A stretch of 64,000 nucleotides of DNA from Sulfurimonas sp. (GTDB taxonomy: Bacteria; Campylobacterota; Campylobacteria; Campylobacterales; Sulfurimonadaceae). The notes under the pieces are model-generated. The model did not search any database and was not told the origin of the DNA. It saw only the letters and a list, made by a program, of their open reading frames with translations. Below are positions 27,708-39,252 of this stretch, piece by piece. Both the position numbers and the translations under genes were made by a program. The stretch's first letter is position 1; the number at the start of each line of letters is the position of its first letter. The stretch spans positions 19,674-83,673 of the forward strand of contig JAQTWZ010000001.1 of assembly GCA_028689055.1 (NCBI GenBank), read 5' to 3'.

Positions 27708-29630
27708 ATGGAATTATATTTATATCTAGCACTATTTGCACCGCTAGCAGGTTCACTTTTTGCAGCACTTTTTGGTGCATCACCTAAAACAATAGTAGCG
27801 GGTCTAGTACCGAGCATACTTCTTTTTGTCTCTTTTGTGAGCAGCACGATTCTTTTGGTGCATATCCTTAGCGGCGGAGCAGTTGTTCATGTTGAAATGA
27901 TGACGTGGATGGCTACGGGAGATCTTTATATACCATTTGGTTTTGTAGTAGATCAGGTTTCTGTGACGATGATGATGGTTGTAACTGTGGTCTCTACTGT
28001 AGTACACTTCTATTCTGTCGGGTATATGGATCATGACAAAGGGTTCAATAGATTTTTCTCTTACCTTTCAGCTTTCGTTTTCTCGATGATGGTTCTTGTC
28101 ATGAGCGACAACTTCGCAGGTCTTTTCATAGGTTGGGAAGGTGTTGGTCTTTGTTCTTGGTTGCTTATCGGTTTTTGGTATCACAAAGAGAGTGCTACTT
28201 GGGCTGCAAACGAAGCGTTTATTATGAACCGTATTGCAGACCTTGGAATGCTTATCGGTATCTTTTTGGTTTACTGGAATACAGGTACACTCCAATATGA
28301 ACAAGCGTTCGCTGCTATGCCTGCACTTGAAGCAGACATTCTTACACTCATGGGCATCTTTCTCTTTATCGGTGCTATGGGTAAATCAGCGCAGTTTCCA
28401 CTCCATACATGGCTTGCAGATGCGATGGAAGGTCCAACTCCTGTTTCTGCACTTATTCATGCTGCGACGATGGTAACAGCAGGTGTTTATCTTGTTGTTC
28501 GTGCAAATCCTCTCTACGATTTGATTCCTCATGTAGGGATTTTTATCGCAAGTCTCGGTGCTTTTGTTGCTCTTTTCGCTGCTTCTATGGCACTTGTAAA
28601 CCGTGATATGAAACGTATCATCGCCTACTCAACACTTTCTCAGCTTGGATATATGTTTGTGGCTGCGGGTCTTGGTGCTTACTGGGTCGCACTTTTCCAT
28701 CTTATGGCACATGCTTTTTTCAAAGCACTTCTCTTCTTGGGCGCTGGAAATGTTATGCACGCGATGCATGACGAGCTTGATCCATTTAAGATGGGTGGAC
28801 TCAAAAAAGCGATGAAGTGGACATTTATCATGATGACTGTGGCTTCCGTGGCACTTGCGGGTATTTATCCTCTAGCAGGTTTCTTCTCAAAAGATTTGAT
28901 TCTTGAAGTCGCTATGATAGAACATCACTATATCATCTACTCTGTGCTGCTTTTTACAGCGGGTCTGACTGCGTTTTATTCATTTAGACTTGTAGCGCTT
29001 ATTTTCCATGGTGAAGAGAGATACAAACTCTTTGGTGTACATCCACATGAAGCATATAAGTTTATGCTTATCGCGATGTCTCCACTGCTTATCTTAGCTG
29101 TAATCGCAGGTTCGTTCAAAATGACTTATTTTGAGATGGTGACAGCAGTACTGCCAGCGACTGAGTATCATGTTCATAGTGCTCTTGCGTACTGGATTAT
29201 GACGATAGGAACACAACTTTTTGTTATCGCAGCTATTGCGTTTGCATACAAAAAATATGCACGCAGCGGCATCACTGTTCCAGATGGCACATCAAAAATG
29301 GAAAATAGACTTTGCTATAAAATACTCAGTAATCAGTATTACATTCCATATGTGTATGAAGAATATTTGGTAAAACCATACAGAGAACTCTCTACAGTTT
29401 TCTGGAAACAGATAGATATGAAAGTGGTCGATGCTACAGTTGATGGTATCGCAGGTATTATCTATGGTACTGGTGAGAAAACAAGAGATATGCAAAGTGG
29501 TAATCTTTCTACTATGCTTAAATGGATGGTAGCCGGAACGGTCGGCTTGCTATCGTTAGCTGTGGTTTTTGGACTTGCAGTAAGATACTCTGTTGAAATC
29601 AAAGCGATTTTATCAGGTTTAGGAGTTTAG
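27708..29630 (+). CDS. nuoL: Complex I subunit NuoL
   Basis: This is a 640-residue ND5-type antiporter-like proton channel. Signatures include LFIGWEGVGLCSWLLIGFWY with the key Glu, GKSAQFPLHTWLADAMEGPTPVSALIHA with Lys and His of the proton path, and YSTLSQLGYMF. The C-terminal part includes the long lateral helix and a final membrane anchor. Spacing of 4 bases from nuoK and 3 to nuoM. Confidence 0.97.
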   Translation: MELYLYLALFAPLAGSLFAALFGASPKTIVAGLVPSILLFVSFVSSTILLVHILSGGAVVHVEMMTWMATGDLYIPFGFVVDQVSVTMMMVVTVVSTVVHFYSVGYMDHDKGFNRFFSYLSAFVFSMMVLVMSDNFAGLFIGWEGVGLCSWLLIGFWYHKESATWAANEAFIMNRIADLGMLIGIFLVYWNTGTLQYEQAFAAMPALEADILTLMGIFLFIGAMGKSAQFPLHTWLADAMEGPTPVSALIHAATMVTAGVYLVVRANPLYDLIPHVGIFIASLGAFVALFAASMALVNRDMKRIIAYSTLSQLGYMFVAAGLGAYWVALFHLMAHAFFKALLFLGAGNVMHAMHDELDPFKMGGLKKAMKWTFIMMTVASVALAGIYPLAGFFSKDLILEVAMIEHHYIIYSVLLFTAGLTAFYSFRLVALIFHGEERYKLFGVHPHEAYKFMLIAMSPLLILAVIAGSFKMTYFEMVTAVLPATEYHVHSALAYWIMTIGTQLFVIAAIAFAYKKYARSGITVPDGTSKMENRLCYKILSNQYYIPYVYEEYLVKPYRELSTVFWKQIDMKVVDATVDGIAGIIYGTGEKTRDMQSGNLSTMLKWMVAGTVGLLSLAVVFGLAVRYSVEIKAILSGLGV

Positions 29631-29633
29631 TAT

Positions 29634-31187
29634 ATGTTAGATCATATTTTATCGATTTTAATTTTCTTTCCTGCGATAGCGGGAGTTTTTGGATTTATGA
29701 TTCAAAAAGATAGTGTACGTGCGTACGGGGTTGCTGTAGCAACTGTGGAGTTTGCACTCTCTTTATGGTTGTGGTTTGCGTTTGATGCAAATGTTTCTGG
29801 TATGCAGTTTATGGAACAGTTGCCTCTTGTGCCTGCTTTTGGTATAAACTATACTTTGGGTGTAGATGGGATATCTCTCTTTATAATTATCCTCGCTGCG
29901 TTTTTTACGATGATAGGTATCGCTTCACTTACTGAGACAAAAGATGTCAAAAATATGATTATCTCTTTGTTGTTTTTACAGATGACAATGGTAGGTGTTT
30001 TTGCGGCTCTTGATGCGATAGTATTTTATATCTTCTGGGAACTTTCTCTTGTGCCGATGCTTTATATCATCGGTGCATGGGGTGGTCCACTTCGTATTTA
30101 TGCTTCTGTGAAATTTTTCCTTTATACATTTGCAGGCTCTCTCGTGATGCTTGTCGGTATGCTTTTTATGGCATATTTTTATTACCAAGCGACGGGTGTA
30201 TGGAGTTTTGCGATACTTGAATGGTACCGTCTGATATTGCCAGAAAATTTCCAATTATGGTTATTTGCAGCATTTTTTGTAGGTTTTGCTATAAAAGTTC
30301 CTATGTTTCCATTTCATACTTGGTTACCGTATGCGCACGGACAAGCACCTACAATAGGTTCTGTTATACTTGCAGCAATTTTACTTAAAATGGGTACGTA
30401 TGCGTTTATCCGTTTTTCATTACCGATGTTCCCGGATGCTTCAGCATTTTTTATGTTCCCTATAGCAATATTAGCGATTATTATGATTATTTATACTGCG
30501 ATGGTTGCTTATGCACAAGAAGATATTAAACAGGTTGTTGCGTACTCTTCTGTTTCGCATATGGGTGTTATTATCCTTGGTACTTTTGCGCTGAATGTTG
30601 AAGGTATCTCAGGTTCTATCTTTTTGATGATTGCACACGGTGTTGTCTCTGGGGCTCTGTTCTTGCTTGTTGGTGTTATCTATGATAGACGCCATACGAA
30701 GATGATGAATCAGTTTGGTGGTCTCGCTCATGTTATGCCTCGTTATGCGACAATCTTTGGATTGATGTTGATGGCTTCTGTAGGTATGCCTTTGACGATT
30801 AACTTTGTAGGAGAATTTTTAAGTTTACTTGGATTTTATCAACAGTCACATGTACTTACTATCTTGGCAGGTACAGCGATTATCGTCGGCGCTATTTATA
30901 TGTTAGCTGCGTATAAAAAGATGTTTTTTGGTACGGTTACGATCGAAGAAAATAGAAATCTTCCGGATGTAAATAAAAGAGAACTTTTAGCACTTATACC
31001 ACTTTCTATTATTACTGTTTGGTTAGGTGTTTACCCTAATCCTGTACTTGCACCGATTAACAAAAGTGTAGAGTCGATTGTACAGCTCATGCACGATAAA
31101 TCTATCACAGAAGAAGCAAAAAGTAGAATTCCTAACCTTGTTCAAGGAATAGAAATCACTAGAACTTCAAAAGAGGAGGCAAACTAA
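29634..31187 (+). CDS. nuoM: Complex I subunit NuoM
   Basis: This is a 517-residue ND4-type proton-translocating subunit. Conserved pieces are FYIFWELSLVPMLYIIGAWGG (Glu of the proton channel), AIKVPMFPFHTWLPYAHGQAPT (Lys-Pro-Phe-His) and AYSSVSHMG. It is about 14 membrane spans long. The stop overlaps the nuoN start. Confidence 0.97.
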   Translation: MLDHILSILIFFPAIAGVFGFMIQKDSVRAYGVAVATVEFALSLWLWFAFDANVSGMQFMEQLPLVPAFGINYTLGVDGISLFIIILAAFFTMIGIASLTETKDVKNMIISLLFLQMTMVGVFAALDAIVFYIFWELSLVPMLYIIGAWGGPLRIYASVKFFLYTFAGSLVMLVGMLFMAYFYYQATGVWSFAILEWYRLILPENFQLWLFAAFFVGFAIKVPMFPFHTWLPYAHGQAPTIGSVILAAILLKMGTYAFIRFSLPMFPDASAFFMFPIAILAIIMIIYTAMVAYAQEDIKQVVAYSSVSHMGVIILGTFALNVEGISGSIFLMIAHGVVSGALFLLVGVIYDRRHTKMMNQFGGLAHVMPRYATIFGLMLMASVGMPLTINFVGEFLSLLGFYQQSHVLTILAGTAIIVGAIYMLAAYKKMFFGTVTIEENRNLPDVNKRELLALIPLSIITVWLGVYPNPVLAPINKSVESIVQLMHDKSITEEAKSRIPNLVQGIEITRTSKEEAN

Positions 31188-32695
31188 TGTTAGCGCCAGT
31201 AAATGTTTCTTTAGAGTCGTTAAATTTAATGACTCTAGCTCCGATGCTTATTCCAATTATTGGAGCATTAATAATTTTAGTTATTGATATGCTAAAAGGC
31301 GGACTTGATAAAAGTTTGTATGTAGTACTTAGCTTACTTTTCCTTATCATGGACTTCTCTACGATTGTAGATGCATCAAGCATCTTTATGAAAGACGGTA
31401 CGCTCATGGGAGTCTTTGATGTGATGCTTATTGATGGACTGGCGATTTTATCACAGTTTATTATTGTAGGTGCATCTATACTCTTTATACCTTTAGCACT
31501 TTCACATAAGCGTTTCCATGAGTTTGCATATCCTGAGTTTTTCGCACTTTTCTTATTTATGATAGGTGGATTCCAGTTTATGGTCGCTACGGATAACCTT
31601 ATTCTTGTATTTGTAGGATTGGAGACTTCTTCATTAGCGCTTTATACACTTATAGCGATGCACAACCGTGACAAATCATTTGAAGCGGCTGTCAAGTATT
31701 TTACAATGGGCGCACTTGCGGCAGGTCTGTATAGTTTTGGTGCGATGGTTTTTTATGCGCTTACAGGTTCGGTCGAAATCAGTAAAATAGCAGCAGTTCT
31801 TGCGGCAAATGCTTATGCTGATTTAGCGTATGTGCTTATCGGTGTTGTATTTATGCTCGCTGCGTTTGCATTTAAACTTTCACTTGTGCCTTTTCATACT
31901 TGGGCACCGGATGTTTATGAAGGTTCAAGTGCAGCGATGGCAGGATATATGTCTATCGTTCCAAAAATAGCTGCGTTTGTTGTGGCTATGAGACTCTTTG
32001 AGTTCCTTATCCATAGTGGTGTTGTGTGGCTGGAAATAGTACTGTATATCTTTGTTATCGTCACAATGACCGCTGCAAATATCTGGGCACTTGTGCAAAC
32101 AGATGTGAAACGTATGCTTGCGTACAGTTCGGTTTCACACGCAGGTTTTGTGATGGCGGCTATATTGATAGGCACGACACAATCAAACTCAGCGCTCTTT
32201 TTGTATTGGATTTTATTTAGTTTTACAAACCTAGGTTCGTTCTCTATGCTTTGGATCTCTCGTCAGAAACATCTTCCGGCATACCAAAGTTCAGACCATA
32301 GTTATGATAAATTTGCAGGGATGATCAAAACAGCTCCGATAGCTGCTACAATCATGGGACTTTTTATGTTGAGTCTTGCAGGTATTCCACCGTTTGCACT
32401 TTTTTGGGGTAAACTTTATCTTATCAGCTCGGCTGTCACAAGCGGTTATACTGTTCTAGCTCTGATTATGGCACTTAACTCGGCAATCGCAGGTTATTAC
32501 TATGTAAAACTTATCGTATTTATGTTTATGAAAGAGCCTATAGTCGGGAATGATGGACATATGTATGTTGCAAACGCAACAAAACCGCTTCGTACTATTA
32601 TAGGGATCGCTGCTATAGGAACTATTTTTGCTTTCCTTGCGATAAACCCACTATTGGAGTTTGTAACTTCATTTGTTTACAATAGCGGATATTAA
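31187..32695 (+). CDS. nuoN: Complex I subunit NuoN
   Basis: This is a 502-residue ND2-type proton-translocating subunit and the last nuo gene. Motifs are FVGLETSSLALYTLIAMHNRD (Glu), FKLSLVPFHTWAPDVYEGSS and MLAYSSVSHAGFVM. It is followed 29 bases later by the TTG start of the PflA-like gene on the same strand with no visible terminator, so that gene may be transcribed with nuo. Confidence 0.97.
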   Translation: MLAPVNVSLESLNLMTLAPMLIPIIGALIILVIDMLKGGLDKSLYVVLSLLFLIMDFSTIVDASSIFMKDGTLMGVFDVMLIDGLAILSQFIIVGASILFIPLALSHKRFHEFAYPEFFALFLFMIGGFQFMVATDNLILVFVGLETSSLALYTLIAMHNRDKSFEAAVKYFTMGALAAGLYSFGAMVFYALTGSVEISKIAAVLAANAYADLAYVLIGVVFMLAAFAFKLSLVPFHTWAPDVYEGSSAAMAGYMSIVPKIAAFVVAMRLFEFLIHSGVVWLEIVLYIFVIVTMTAANIWALVQTDVKRMLAYSSVSHAGFVMAAILIGTTQSNSALFLYWILFSFTNLGSFSMLWISRQKHLPAYQSSDHSYDKFAGMIKTAPIAATIMGLFMLSLAGIPPFALFWGKLYLISSAVTSGYTVLALIMALNSAIAGYYYVKLIVFMFMKEPIVGNDGHMYVANATKPLRTIIGIAAIGTIFAFLAINPLLEFVTSFVYNSGY

Positions 32696-32724
32696 TTGAT
32701 AGACCATCTGTAGGAGAAGAGAAT

Positions 32725-35097
32725 TTGTATAAATGGATACTCTTACTCTTAGGATTTAGCTGCTTCTTTACTTCATCTCTTTTTGCACTTGAGTTTTCTA
32801 TCAACGGTGCAAAAGAGAACTTTGAAAAATATTCTACATTTCATGTACGCGATACTTCCCATTTTTTGTGTAAAGAAGAAAAAAATGAATTTGAAGAAGT
32901 CACAAAAATTATCTGTGCATTTGCTAAAAAACCATCGAGTAAACTCAAAAATATAGAAAATGATTTTTTTAAAGTGCAAAGCAGCAGTAAAAACGATATG
33001 TTTTTTCTCACTATTACTCCCTATCATAAAATAAAACTTTACCCACTGCTCTTTAATCTTGCTAGTGAAGATGCCGTATATGAACCAAATGCAGAACTTT
33101 CCAAACAATGGATGATTGTAGGATATATAGACAAACTTCCTTATATTAAAAATACTCAAAATAGGGATACAGGTATCAATTTTCCATTTGTGATGGCTCA
33201 TGACAAACTTCCTTATGTCGGAGGATTGGATATCAAAGGGAATCCGGTTCATATCAAAAAAGTCCAAGATGTTTCAGACTATCTGAAAATCAAAAAACTC
33301 TATACAGAAGAGAAGTACGATGTATGTCTTGAACTGATTGATGAGATTATGAAAGAATATCCACACTCTCTATTTAATCCGGAACTTCTTTTTTATAAGA
33401 TTAGAGTCTTTTCAAAATTAAACGACAGTGATAATGTGATTGAAAATTCCAAGATTTATTTGCGGGAGTATTCTTCTGATGAAAATGTTCCTGAAGTTCT
33501 TTCTCTGAGTGCCAAAGCTTACTCAAAAATAGGTCTCAACACAGACGCTGAATATTTCTTCGACAGACTCTTTACAGAACATGAAGAGTCTATGTATGCA
33601 AAGTGGGGTTATATCTATTTTGGTGAGATGCTTGAGTCTTCGGGAGCGGCATCAAAAGCGCTTACGTATTATTTAAAAGCACTCGGTGAGACTGATAATA
33701 TCGAACTTGCGGCAACTGCAGCGTATAAAATCGCACAATATTATATGGGAAATTCAGATCTTCCAAAAGCTGCCGAATATCTGATGAAGATTGTTAAAGC
33801 CAAACCAGACTTTTTTATGCAGGATATGAAAACTGCTATGGAAATAATGTATGCTTTTGCAGAAAACGAAGACTATATTACAGCTGCTGCAATTGCAAAA
33901 TCACTGATAAACGCAACAGACAAAAGTAATGATGAGTATGAACGACTTTTAAAAGAGAGTGGTGTGTGGCTCTCAAAAACGCCAAATAAACTTGAAGCTT
34001 TAGAGAGTTTAAATCAATATATTGCCCAATATCAATTTGGTACTTATGAAGATGCTGTAAAGGTAGCTAAAGATTCTCTTTTCTTTGATACGACAGAGAG
34101 CAATGTAAGCCAGAGACTGAGTCACTATGATGAACTCATCAGTGAATATCCAAATGATTCTATAGGTGAGCGAGCTATTTATGAAAAAGCAAAATTGCTT
34201 TTGGAAAATGAGATGTACAGCGATGTTCTCGGATTTAAAGATTCTCTTTTAGGACTCTCTACAGAGCATTACACAGATTTGGATGCGATAGTCAAAGAGG
34301 CGGCTATTGGTGTTATGAAGCAATCGCTCAAACAAAAAGAGTGTTATGAAGTGCTAAATATATCCAAGGATTATAACATTACTCTCTCAAACGAATGGGA
34401 TGAAGGCATCTATGATTGTGCAATGATGGGAGGAGATTTTATCCTCTCTAAACGCATAGCAGAGAAAAATCTTAAATCCAAAGATTTGGAACAAAGAAAA
34501 AAATGGCTCTACAGATATATCAAGGTCGATTTTGCAACGGGGAACTATAGCGAACTTATCGAGGCTTCAAAAGATCTCATAGCACTTATCAAAGATGCAC
34601 CCGGCGATGAATATAAAGATGTTTATAGATATCTCTTTGATACATACCAGCGAGTAGAAAACAAGGAGAAAATGATATCTTCTATTTTGGAGATACAAAA
34701 GATTTTTGGAGAGAGTTATCAAGATATAGATAGATATGTGGCTGTGATGGCCATAGCCAATACGCTCAAAGATGACAATCTTGTCATCACATATGGTTCT
34801 GAGGTGATGAAGATACAAAAAGCATCCAAATCATACGCTCAGAGTCCTTTTGTGGAGTTTACGCTCTATCAAGCTTATGTAAATAAAGAAGATTTTAACA
34901 AGGCGCTGGATGTGATGCAGTCACTGGATATCGTAGAACTTATTCCACTCAAACGTGCAAGACAAAAATATATTCTTGGAACTTTGTTGGATAAGTTGTG
35001 GAGAAATGATGAAGCAAAAAAAGCCTACCAAGAAGCTATAGATGCAGACCCAACTTCACCTTGGGCGAAGCTGGCAGAGGATGCAAAGAAGATCTAG
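32725..35097 (+). CDS. pflA: PflA-like flagellar motor scaffold (paralysed-flagella protein A)
   Basis: PflA is a periplasmic TPR-repeat protein forming part of the enlarged motor scaffold of Campylobacterota flagella; loss in C. jejuni gives paralysed flagella. The 790-residue size matches C. jejuni PflA (788), and the position just after nuoN is the same. The start is TTG at 32725 with TAGGAGAAGAG as ribosome site, giving a signal peptide ([17 protein letters not shown]). Residues 200 to 790 are helical TPR-like repeats (for example [19 protein letters not shown] and [21 protein letters not shown]). The assignment rests on length, architecture and gene order rather than alignment. Its stop overlaps the convergent dapB stop in a CTAG. 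Confidence 0.82.
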   Translation: MYKWILLLLGFSCFFTSSLFALEFSINGAKENFEKYSTFHVRDTSHFLCKEEKNEFEEVTKIICAFAKKPSSKLKNIENDFFKVQSSSKNDMFFLTITPYHKIKLYPLLFNLASEDAVYEPNAELSKQWMIVGYIDKLPYIKNTQNRDTGINFPFVMAHDKLPYVGGLDIKGNPVHIKKVQDVSDYLKIKKLYTEEKYDVCLELIDEIMKEYPHSLFNPELLFYKIRVFSKLNDSDNVIENSKIYLREYSSDENVPEVLSLSAKAYSKIGLNTDAEYFFDRLFTEHEESMYAKWGYIYFGEMLESSGAASKALTYYLKALGETDNIELAATAAYKIAQYYMGNSDLPKAAEYLMKIVKAKPDFFMQDMKTAMEIMYAFAENEDYITAAAIAKSLINATDKSNDEYERLLKESGVWLSKTPNKLEALESLNQYIAQYQFGTYEDAVKVAKDSLFFDTTESNVSQRLSHYDELISEYPNDSIGERAIYEKAKLLLENEMYSDVLGFKDSLLGLSTEHYTDLDAIVKEAAIGVMKQSLKQKECYEVLNISKDYNITLSNEWDEGIYDCAMMGGDFILSKRIAEKNLKSKDLEQRKKWLYRYIKVDFATGNYSELIEASKDLIALIKDAPGDEYKDVYRYLFDTYQRVENKEKMISSILEIQKIFGESYQDIDRYVAVMAIANTLKDDNLVITYGSEVMKIQKASKSYAQSPFVEFTLYQAYVNKEDFNKALDVMQSLDIVELIPLKRARQKYILGTLLDKLWRNDEAKKAYQEAIDADPTSPWAKLAEDAKKI

Positions 35098-35861
35098 AGC
35101 TCTAAGCAGTCCGCGATAGAATAAAGCCCAGCCTCTTTATCAAAGAGCCATTTTCCTGCTCTGATCGCGCCTTTTGAAAATGTGTTTCTTGAAGTGGCTG
35201 TGTGGTTGAGTTCGATAAACTCTCCATCGTTATAAAAACCTACGGTATGGCGTCCGACTATATCCCCGCCACGAAGCGCCATAACAGCAATCTCATCTTT
35301 ATTTCTTGCTCCGATATTGCCATCACGACCGCTTACGCGTACTTTGTCTATATCAAGTCCGCGTCCACGTGCAGCAGACTCACTGAGCGTCAAAGCCGTA
35401 CCGCTAGGGGCATCTTTTTTGTGTTTGTGGTGCATCTCGACTATTTCAATATCAAAGTCTTCTAACGCGGCTGCAGCTTGATAGACAAGTTTGTTGAGAA
35501 GCGCTACACCCAAAGACATATTTGTAGCGTAGAGTATTGGCATAAGTTCACTAGCCTCTTTTAAAAGATTGAGCTGATGTGTAGTGAGCCCCGTTGTCCC
35601 GATGACCAAAGGTTTTGGAGTTTTGATGGCTTGTTCAAGTAAAACTTCGCACGCCTCAGGAAGTGAAAAGTCTATAACAACATCACAAGCACTCAAAAAA
35701 GATTTCATATCCGCCGTAACCAAGATAGAAGGGTCTATAGAAAAATCCAGTTCATTGCGTACATATACCGTACTTACGCTCATGTTGGGAGTTGCTTTTA
35801 TATCCTCTAAAAGCAATTTGCCGACTCTCCCACTTGCTCCAAAAACACCGATTTTTATCAT
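35094..35861 (-). CDS. dapB: 4-hydroxy-tetrahydrodipicolinate reductase
   Basis: DapB carries out the NAD(P)H-dependent step of lysine and meso-diaminopimelate synthesis. The 255-residue protein has the Rossmann start [14 protein letters not shown], the family core [16 protein letters not shown] with the catalytic His and Lys, and [18 protein letters not shown]. It is convergent with pflA, sharing a CTAG stop overlap. The 120 bases upstream are AT-rich and contain a TGCGTTT heptamer (35932). Confidence 0.96.
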   Translation of the reverse strand: MIKIGVFGASGRVGKLLLEDIKATPNMSVSTVYVRNELDFSIDPSILVTADMKSFLSACDVVIDFSLPEACEVLLEQAIKTPKPLVIGTTGLTTHQLNLLKEASELMPILYATNMSLGVALLNKLVYQAAAALEDFDIEIVEMHHKHKKDAPSGTALTLSESAARGRGLDIDKVRVSGRDGNIGARNKDEIAVMALRGGDIVGRHTVGFYNDGEFIELNHTATSRNTFSKGAIRAGKWLFDKEAGLYSIADCLEL

Positions 35862-35980
35862 CTGATTTTCCTTATATTGATTTGTATAATAATTTTTTTA
35901 ATTTGAAGTTCAATGATAACAAATATTTCGTTGCGTTTTGATTAGTTTTACATATCCAAGTAAGAATAAGCGTCACCGAA

Positions 35981-38128
35981 TCAGTTATGATTTGTCCATT
36001 GTATAGCCCATTCTAAAAATTCTTCGATTGGCATAGGGCGACCTATACCATATCCTTGACCCATTTGACATCCTAGTGTTAGAAGTTTTGAAGTAAGTTT
36101 CTCATTTTCTACACCCTCAGCTATCACTTTTTTTCCAAACGCAGTAGCAAGAGAGATGATGCCTTGAACGATGATGAGGTCATCAGGGTTATCTTCTATG
36201 TCTTTAATGAAACTTTGGTCTATTTTAAGTGTAGAGATTGGCAATCGCTTGAGATAACTGAGTGATGAGTAACCTGTCCCAAAATCGTCCAAAGAAAATT
36301 GCACTCCCATAGAAGTACACTCTTGAATGACATGAATTGCAGCGCTGAGATTTTCCAATGCACTAGTCTCCAAAATCTCTATCTCAAGGCGTGCGGGATT
36401 TGCATCAGGAAATTTTTTTAAAATTGTTTGAAGTTTTTGTGCAAAATTACCACTAAGCAGTTGCAAAGCACTGACATTGACACTAACACTGATTGGAAGA
36501 TTGTGTTGCTCAAGCAAAGCTAACTGAGAGAGAGCCTCATGAATTACCCACTCTCCGAGTTCAATAGAGATTATTTCATCTTCAATAAATGGGAGGAAAT
36601 CTAGAGGATAGATAAGTTTTTCGTTCGGCTGTGCCCATCGTATGAGTGCCTCAGCACCCAAAATCTCTCTCGTATGCATATTTATTTTTGGTTGAAAATG
36701 TAGAACAAACTCATCATGAGCGAGTGCTTGCTTGATTTTTTCTACCATTTTGTGCTTTGAGCGAATTGTCTCATCATGAAGAGCATCAAAAATATGGTAG
36801 CGATTTTTACCAGACTGCTTTGCATTGTACATTGCCAAATCGGCTTGGCGAATAAGCAAATCACCATCGATATCTTCTCCCTTTTGCGGATAAAAAGTCA
36901 CTCCTACACTTGCAGTAACTTTATGGGTAGTACCATTAATAATGAGAGGCTCTTCAAAGGATTTAAGTATGCGATTGAGAATAGGGAGTGCCTCAGTTGG
37001 TGAAGTGAGATCAGCTAAAATCACGCTAAATTCATCTCCACCAAGGCGTGAGAGAGTATCCCCCTCACGAAGTCTTGCCAGAACTCTTTGAGAGACATCA
37101 ATCAAAAGAATATCCCCTATATCGTGACCATAAGCGTCGTTAATGGGTTTAAATCCATCGAGATCTAAGTACAAAATAGCTACAAAGGTTTCCCTACGTT
37201 TGGATTGTAAAAGTGCTTGTTGCAGTCTGTCGGCATATAAAACACGATTAGGGAGTGCGGTAAGCGCATCATAGTGAGCAATATGCTCAAGCTCATTTTG
37301 GTGATTTTTTTGCTCACTTATATCTGTAAATGCCCCAACCATTCTGAGCGGTTTACCCTCACTGTCTCGTTCGATGATTTTACCTCTATCTTGCACCCAA
37401 ATCTCACTCCCATCAAAACGAATCATTCTATGTTCTGAGAAGTAGCTTTGTGCCTCTCCATTAAGGAGTGTCTCGATTTTACTCCATACATTTTGGCGGT
37501 CTTGTGGATGAAGAAGTGCAGCAAATTCTTCAACATAGGTGCACTTGTGATTTGTTGGAGCTCGCAGTGTTGTGTACCACTGCGGACTGTTTGCTACCTC
37601 TCCTGTTGCTATATTCCAGTCCCAGATTCCCTCTTTAGCGATGCTCATCACCTCTTTGAGGAGATTTTCACTTTTTACGACCTGTTTTTGAGACTCTATC
37701 ACATCTGTAATATCTGTAGCTATAACTAAAATGCGGTTTTTGCCGTTTGCATCTTTGAAGGGTTTTTTGATGGAGCGAAAGTGGCGTATCTCTCCGGTGT
37801 TTGCATCTCTGCTTTCTTCCATCACTATAGAGGTTTGCCCTTTTTTCATAATGCTTAAAACATTGTTTCTAAAGTTATCTGCTATCTCTTTTGGAACACC
37901 AAAATCATCATCATGTTTGCCCACCATCGCTTCTGGCTTGGTTCCATAAAACTCAGCAACAGCACGGTTACAAAGAAGAAAGTCACCATTTTCATCTTTA
38001 AGAACTAGAAAACTTGGTATCTCATGGATTACCGTGTCAATGAGACTTTGATTATCCTGAAGCTTCTCAAGTGCAGTGTGTTTTTTACGAGAGAGTAAAA
38101 TTATTATCTTTTCAATAAAAGATTGCAT
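35981..38128 (-). CDS. PAS-PAS-GGDEF-EAL cyclic-di-GMP signalling protein
   Basis: This soluble 715-residue protein has a PAS domain (about 28-145; VLKDENGDFLLCNRAVAEFY), a second PAS/PAC (about 155-280), a GGDEF domain (motif RLGGDEFSV, about 360-368) and an EAL domain (AEALIRW about 490; DDFGTGYSSLSYLKRLP; LKIDQSFIKD). Both catalytic signatures are intact, so it could make and degrade c-di-GMP, with PAS input deciding. No membrane spans are seen. It stands alone between dapB and trxB. In this window it is the natural counterpart of the HD-GYP protein at 291. Confidence 0.92.
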   Translation of the reverse strand: MQSFIEKIIILLSRKKHTALEKLQDNQSLIDTVIHEIPSFLVLKDENGDFLLCNRAVAEFYGTKPEAMVGKHDDDFGVPKEIADNFRNNVLSIMKKGQTSIVMEESRDANTGEIRHFRSIKKPFKDANGKNRILVIATDITDVIESQKQVVKSENLLKEVMSIAKEGIWDWNIATGEVANSPQWYTTLRAPTNHKCTYVEEFAALLHPQDRQNVWSKIETLLNGEAQSYFSEHRMIRFDGSEIWVQDRGKIIERDSEGKPLRMVGAFTDISEQKNHQNELEHIAHYDALTALPNRVLYADRLQQALLQSKRRETFVAILYLDLDGFKPINDAYGHDIGDILLIDVSQRVLARLREGDTLSRLGGDEFSVILADLTSPTEALPILNRILKSFEEPLIINGTTHKVTASVGVTFYPQKGEDIDGDLLIRQADLAMYNAKQSGKNRYHIFDALHDETIRSKHKMVEKIKQALAHDEFVLHFQPKINMHTREILGAEALIRWAQPNEKLIYPLDFLPFIEDEIISIELGEWVIHEALSQLALLEQHNLPISVSVNVSALQLLSGNFAQKLQTILKKFPDANPARLEIEILETSALENLSAAIHVIQECTSMGVQFSLDDFGTGYSSLSYLKRLPISTLKIDQSFIKDIEDNPDDLIIVQGIISLATAFGKKVIAEGVENEKLTSKLLTLGCQMGQGYGIGRPMPIEEFLEWAIQWTNHN

Positions 38129-38296
38129 AAGTGCCTCAGTGTTTTGAAGATACTACAATCAATTCTAGCTGTAGCCCCCTTGAAAAAAACTGAAGCTATA
38201 CTACATATTTAAAGAGTAGAAAAAGAGAGAGTAATTTTTACTGAAGATTTGTTGAGCAAGATAGAGTTCTACATGCCGTGGCATGCAGAAAACTTA

Positions 38297-39238
38297 CTAG
38301 TGGTTTAAAAGCTCATCTACATAAGAAATGGCTTGAAGTGCTGCGACTGCACCATCACCTGCGGCACTGACAACTTGTTTTGGAGCGGCGATACGCATAT
38401 CTCCTGTTGCAAAAAGTCCTGGAATTGATGTTTTCATACTGATATCTACGATCACTTCACCTGCAGAATTCATCTCACATAAAAATGAGCCGTCTTCTTG
38501 GATAAGTGTTTGGTTATTGACATCATTGCCTACAAATGTAAAAACGCCGGGAACTACGATATCGCGAATAACACCATCTTTGTTTTTTACTTTGAGACCG
38601 TTAACGCCCATCTTGTCGCCATACACTTCTTCTGGCACTGCGTTTAGCACGAGTTCGATATTTGCAGTGCGTTTGATTCTCTCAACCGTATTTGGAGCAG
38701 AACGAAAGGTGTCTCGTCTATGGATAAGATAAACTTTTGCACAGATTTTTGCAAGGTAGAGCGCTTCTTCAAGTGCGGTGTCACCACCGCCTACGACTGC
38801 TACTTCTTTGTTTCTGTAAAAGAAACCGTCACAAGTCGCACAGGTGCTTACACCGCGTCCAAAGAACTCATCTTCACCTGTAAAACCTGCACGGCGAGGA
38901 CGAGAGCCTGTCCCAATGATAACACTATGCGCTTCATCGACTTTGCCGTCGTTTCTATGTATTTTAAATACATTTCCCTCTTTGCTTACTCTTGTGACTT
39001 CGACCATCTCATGTTTGAGACCAAATTTTTGACATTGCTCAGGCCACGGCTCCATGAGCTCCATACCGGTAATCTCACCTACAGCTCCGGGATAGTTTTC
39101 TATCTCTGAGCTTTGTGTGATTTGACCGCCCGGCATACCTTTTTCGTACATTGTTACATTTTCTAAACCACCGCGAGTTGTATAAAGTCCTGCAGTAAGA
39201 CCAGCCGGTCCACCGCCTATTATAGCGCAATCTAACAT
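38297..39238 (-). CDS. trxB: Thioredoxin reductase
   Basis: This FAD/NADPH enzyme reduces thioredoxin. The 313 residues contain the FAD site [14 protein letters not shown], the redox-active CATC in [16 protein letters not shown], an NADPH site [13 protein letters not shown] and the C-terminal GLFATGDMR. It is the last gene of a three-gene minus-strand cluster trxA - thioredoxin-like protein - trxB. Spacing to the middle gene is 14 bases. Confidence 0.96.
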   Translation of the reverse strand: MLDCAIIGGGPAGLTAGLYTTRGGLENVTMYEKGMPGGQITQSSEIENYPGAVGEITGMELMEPWPEQCQKFGLKHEMVEVTRVSKEGNVFKIHRNDGKVDEAHSVIIGTGSRPRRAGFTGEDEFFGRGVSTCATCDGFFYRNKEVAVVGGGDTALEEALYLAKICAKVYLIHRRDTFRSAPNTVERIKRTANIELVLNAVPEEVYGDKMGVNGLKVKNKDGVIRDIVVPGVFTFVGNDVNNQTLIQEDGSFLCEMNSAGEVIVDISMKTSIPGLFATGDMRIAAPKQVVSAAGDGAVAALQAISYVDELLNH

Positions 39239-39252
39239 TCTAAATAATCCTT

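Noticed and set aside
38272-38285. Palindrome CATGCCGTGGCATG downstream of trxB as terminator
   Set aside because: Only a 2-base loop and no T-run; too weak to call.
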